Assembly (NCBI GenBank): GCA_030673355.1
Contig: DAOVJF010000170.1
Location: 1-6,242, forward strand
Direction: 5' to 3'
DNA from: Planctomycetota bacterium
GTDB taxonomy: Bacteria; JAJVIF01; JAPKYR01
DNA length: 6,242 bases
The translations under genes were made by a program, and so were the position numbers. The notes beneath the pieces are model-generated. The model saw nothing but the letters and a program-made list of their open reading frames with translations. It had not been told where the DNA came from and ran no database searches. The stretch's first letter is position 1. Each line of letters starts with the position of its first letter. Shown one piece after another: positions 4,826 to 6,242 of this stretch.

Positions 4826-6242
4826 TTACCCCAGCGACTCAAGGTACTCCTGCATAGATTTTGCGGCTATACGTCCCGCGCCCATCGCATTAATTACCGT
4901 AGCCGCACCGGATACCACATCCCCGCCTGCCCATACCCTGTCGAGCGAGGTTTTCCCGGTACCCTCATCCGCCTCGATATTACCCTTTCTCCCAATTGTA
5001 AGCCCATCAGTGTTTTGAGGAATTAATGGATTGGGACTGTTTCCGATCGCCGCAACCATCGCATCGCATTCCATCAGGAATTCAGAACCCTCAATTGGAA
5101 CCGGACGGCGCCGCCCGGAGTCATCCGGCTCCCCAAGTTCCATCTTAAGGCACTCCATCCCGGTCAGCCAGCCGTTTGCATCGCCGACCAATTTAGTCGG
5201 AAGTGTAAGGTAATCGAAAATGACGCCTTCTTCCTCGGCATTCTCCACTTCCTCCTCCCTGGCCGGAAGCTCCTCGCGGCTGCGTCTGTATACAATGTGC
5301 GACTCATCGGCTCCAAGACGCAGAGCGGTTCTGGCCGAGTCCATCGCGACATTTCCACCGCCGACTACCGCCACTTTGTGCGGACGCTTGATCGGAGTGT
5401 CATATTCCGGAAACAAATAACCCTTCATTAGATTGACCCTGGTGAGATATTCATTCGCAGAATAAACCCCGTTCAAATTCTCACCTGGAATTCCAAGGAA
5501 CCAGGGCAGTCCGGCTCCCGACCCCACGAATACCGCATCGAATTCTTCTAAAAGCGATTCTATCGTCTGGGTTTTCCCGACGATATAATCAAGGTGCAGT
5601 TTGACCCCAAGGTCCTTAACATAATCTACCTCACGTTTAACTACCTCTTTCGGAAGCCTGAACTCCGGGATTCCGTACATCAGCACCCCGCCGGGTTCAT
5701 GAAGGGCTTCGAAAATTTCCACTTCGTGCCCGAGGACCGCAAGGTCGGCTGCGACAGTAATTCCAGCCGGACCGGATCCGACAATCGCGACTTTCCTCTT
5801 TGTTACTTTCTCTATTTCCGGGAGTTTTATGCCAAGTTCCGCTGCCTCGTAGTCGGCGGTGAACCTTTCAAGCCTGCCAATCGCGACGGGTTCCATCTTC
5901 TTTCCTACCACGCAGAGGATTTCGCACTGCTCCTCCTGCGGGCAAACACGTCCGCATATGGCAGGTAACGCGTTTTTATTTTTCAATTCTTTAGCGGCCG
6001 CCGTGAAATCCCCTTCGGCAATGTGCAATATGAATCCGGGGATATTTACCTCGACAGGACACCCCGGAATACATTGCGGTTTCTTGCATTGAAGACACCG
6101 TTCAGCTTCCTTTTTCGCCAGTTCCGGCGTGAATCCAAGCGCAACCTCATCGAAATTGCGTACCCGTTCCTCGGGCATCTGCTTCGGCATCGGAACGCGT
6201 TTTGGATCTATTTTTTTCTTTTTCGGTTTAACTTCTTCAGCC
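4826..6242 (-). CDS. gltA: NADPH-dependent FAD/iron-sulfur oxidoreductase, glutamate synthase small chain / NfnL type, 5' partial
   Basis: The frame stays open to the window edge, so the start is not seen; 17 codons precede the Met at 6190 (AEEVKPKKKKIDPKRVP). Counting from that Met: two iron-sulfur motifs, Cys32/35/40/44 and Cys79/83/89/93; FAD Rossmann motif GSGPAG (138-143) with the typical GGVLMYGIPEFRLPK stretch; NAD(P) motif GGGNVAMD (277-284); YRRSREELPAR (301-311), whose arginines hold the NADPH 2'-phosphate; and the C-terminal FAD contact AGGDVVSGAATV. This domain order belongs to the GltD/GltA/NfnL/SudA family, cytosolic enzymes that move electrons between NADPH, FAD and iron-sulfur partners. 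No glutamate synthase large chain or NfnS subunit is in view, so glutamate synthesis and ferredoxin:NADP+ transhydrogenation are both possible. The conserved IDPKRVPMP lies upstream of Met 6190, so that Met is unlikely to be the start. The Lys-rich segment may be a linker from an upstream fused domain. Confidence 0.93.
   Translation of the reverse strand, partial: AEEVKPKKKKIDPKRVPMPKQMPEERVRNFDEVALGFTPELAKKEAERCLQCKKPQCIPGCPVEVNIPGFILHIAEGDFTAAAKELKNKNALPAICGRVCPQEEQCEILCVVGKKMEPVAIGRLERFTADYEAAELGIKLPEIEKVTKRKVAIVGSGPAGITVAADLAVLGHEVEIFEALHEPGGVLMYGIPEFRLPKEVVKREVDYVKDLGVKLHLDYIVGKTQTIESLLEEFDAVFVGSGAGLPWFLGIPGENLNGVYSANEYLTRVNLMKGYLFPEYDTPIKRPHKVAVVGGGNVAMDSARTALRLGADESHIVYRRSREELPAREEEVENAEEEGVIFDYLTLPTKLVGDANGWLTGMECLKMELGEPDDSGRRRPVPIEGSEFLMECDAMVAAIGNSPNPLIPQNTDGLTIGRKGNIEADEGTGKTSLDRVWAGGDVVSGAATVINAMGAGRIAAKSMQEYLESLG

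Noticed and set aside
4059..5026. Long plus-strand frames (about 130-165 codons) opposite the ATPase, DRTGG and oxidoreductase genes
   Set aside because: They are shadows of strongly supported minus-strand genes, have no ribosome binding sites and no recognisable domains.
6188..6190. ATG at 6190 as the start of the oxidoreductase
   Set aside because: The conserved residues PKRVP lie just upstream in the same frame, with no stop before the window edge, so the gene is best called partial.
6211..6223. T-rich run that could look like a plus-strand terminator, or an A7 slippery run on the minus strand
   Set aside because: It encodes the Lys-rich segment of the oxidoreductase; there is no GC-rich stem before the T-run, and the normal frame continues straight into conserved residues, so no frameshift is needed.
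1..6242. CRISPR arrays, insertion sequences, tRNA genes, phage or toxin-antitoxin genes
   Set aside because: I looked for regular direct repeats, transposase motifs, cloverleaf-like segments and small paired frames and found none that I could support.

Overview
The window looks like chromosome from an anaerobic (or facultatively anaerobic) bacterium of moderate GC, by eye close to one half. The best lineage clue is the metabolism: iron-sulfur enzymes, including a protein with the large-subunit domain of [FeFe] hydrogenases, in a tight operon. I cannot name a species. An uncultured candidate phylum is possible, but this is only an impression. There are no tRNA or rRNA genes, CRISPR arrays, transposases or phage genes.

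Left part (1-2711, plus strand). The window opens inside a nucleotide-sugar dehydrogenase of the UDP-GlcNAc dehydrogenase (WbpA-like) type, cut at its 5' end. A short intergenic with an inverted repeat and a possible promoter follows, then rpmB (ribosomal protein L28) with a clear intrinsic terminator. Next come three membrane-associated genes: a three-helix GlsB/YeaQ-type protein that may be translated from a nearly leaderless mRNA, a single-anchor protein of 184 residues with an unrecognised exported domain, and a two-helix protein of 159 residues with a cytosolic tail. The 167-base gap before the last of these can fold into an imperfect 15-bp hairpin and a small stem that covers the ribosome binding site.

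Right part (2715-6242, minus strand). Four genes are packed as one operon, reading from the right edge: an FAD/NADPH iron-sulfur oxidoreductase (glutamate synthase small chain / NfnL type, 5' end outside the window), a DRTGG-domain protein, an RsbW-like GHKL ATPase, and a [FeFe]-hydrogenase-like protein. Gaps or overlaps between them are 7 bases, 1 base and 4 bases. The hydrogenase-like protein keeps all four cysteines that hold the H-cluster cubane, but the proton-transfer cysteine and other active-site positions are replaced. It also ends in a CX2CX4CX16C cluster motif. This matches the putatively sensory [FeFe] hydrogenases better than the catalytic ones.

Together, the right-hand genes suggest a redox or H2 signalling module: an iron-sulfur sensor passing information to an anti-sigma-type kinase/ATPase, next to a flavin electron-transfer enzyme. 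This functional link is inferred from gene order and motif state. The two halves meet tail to tail with only three bases between stop codons.
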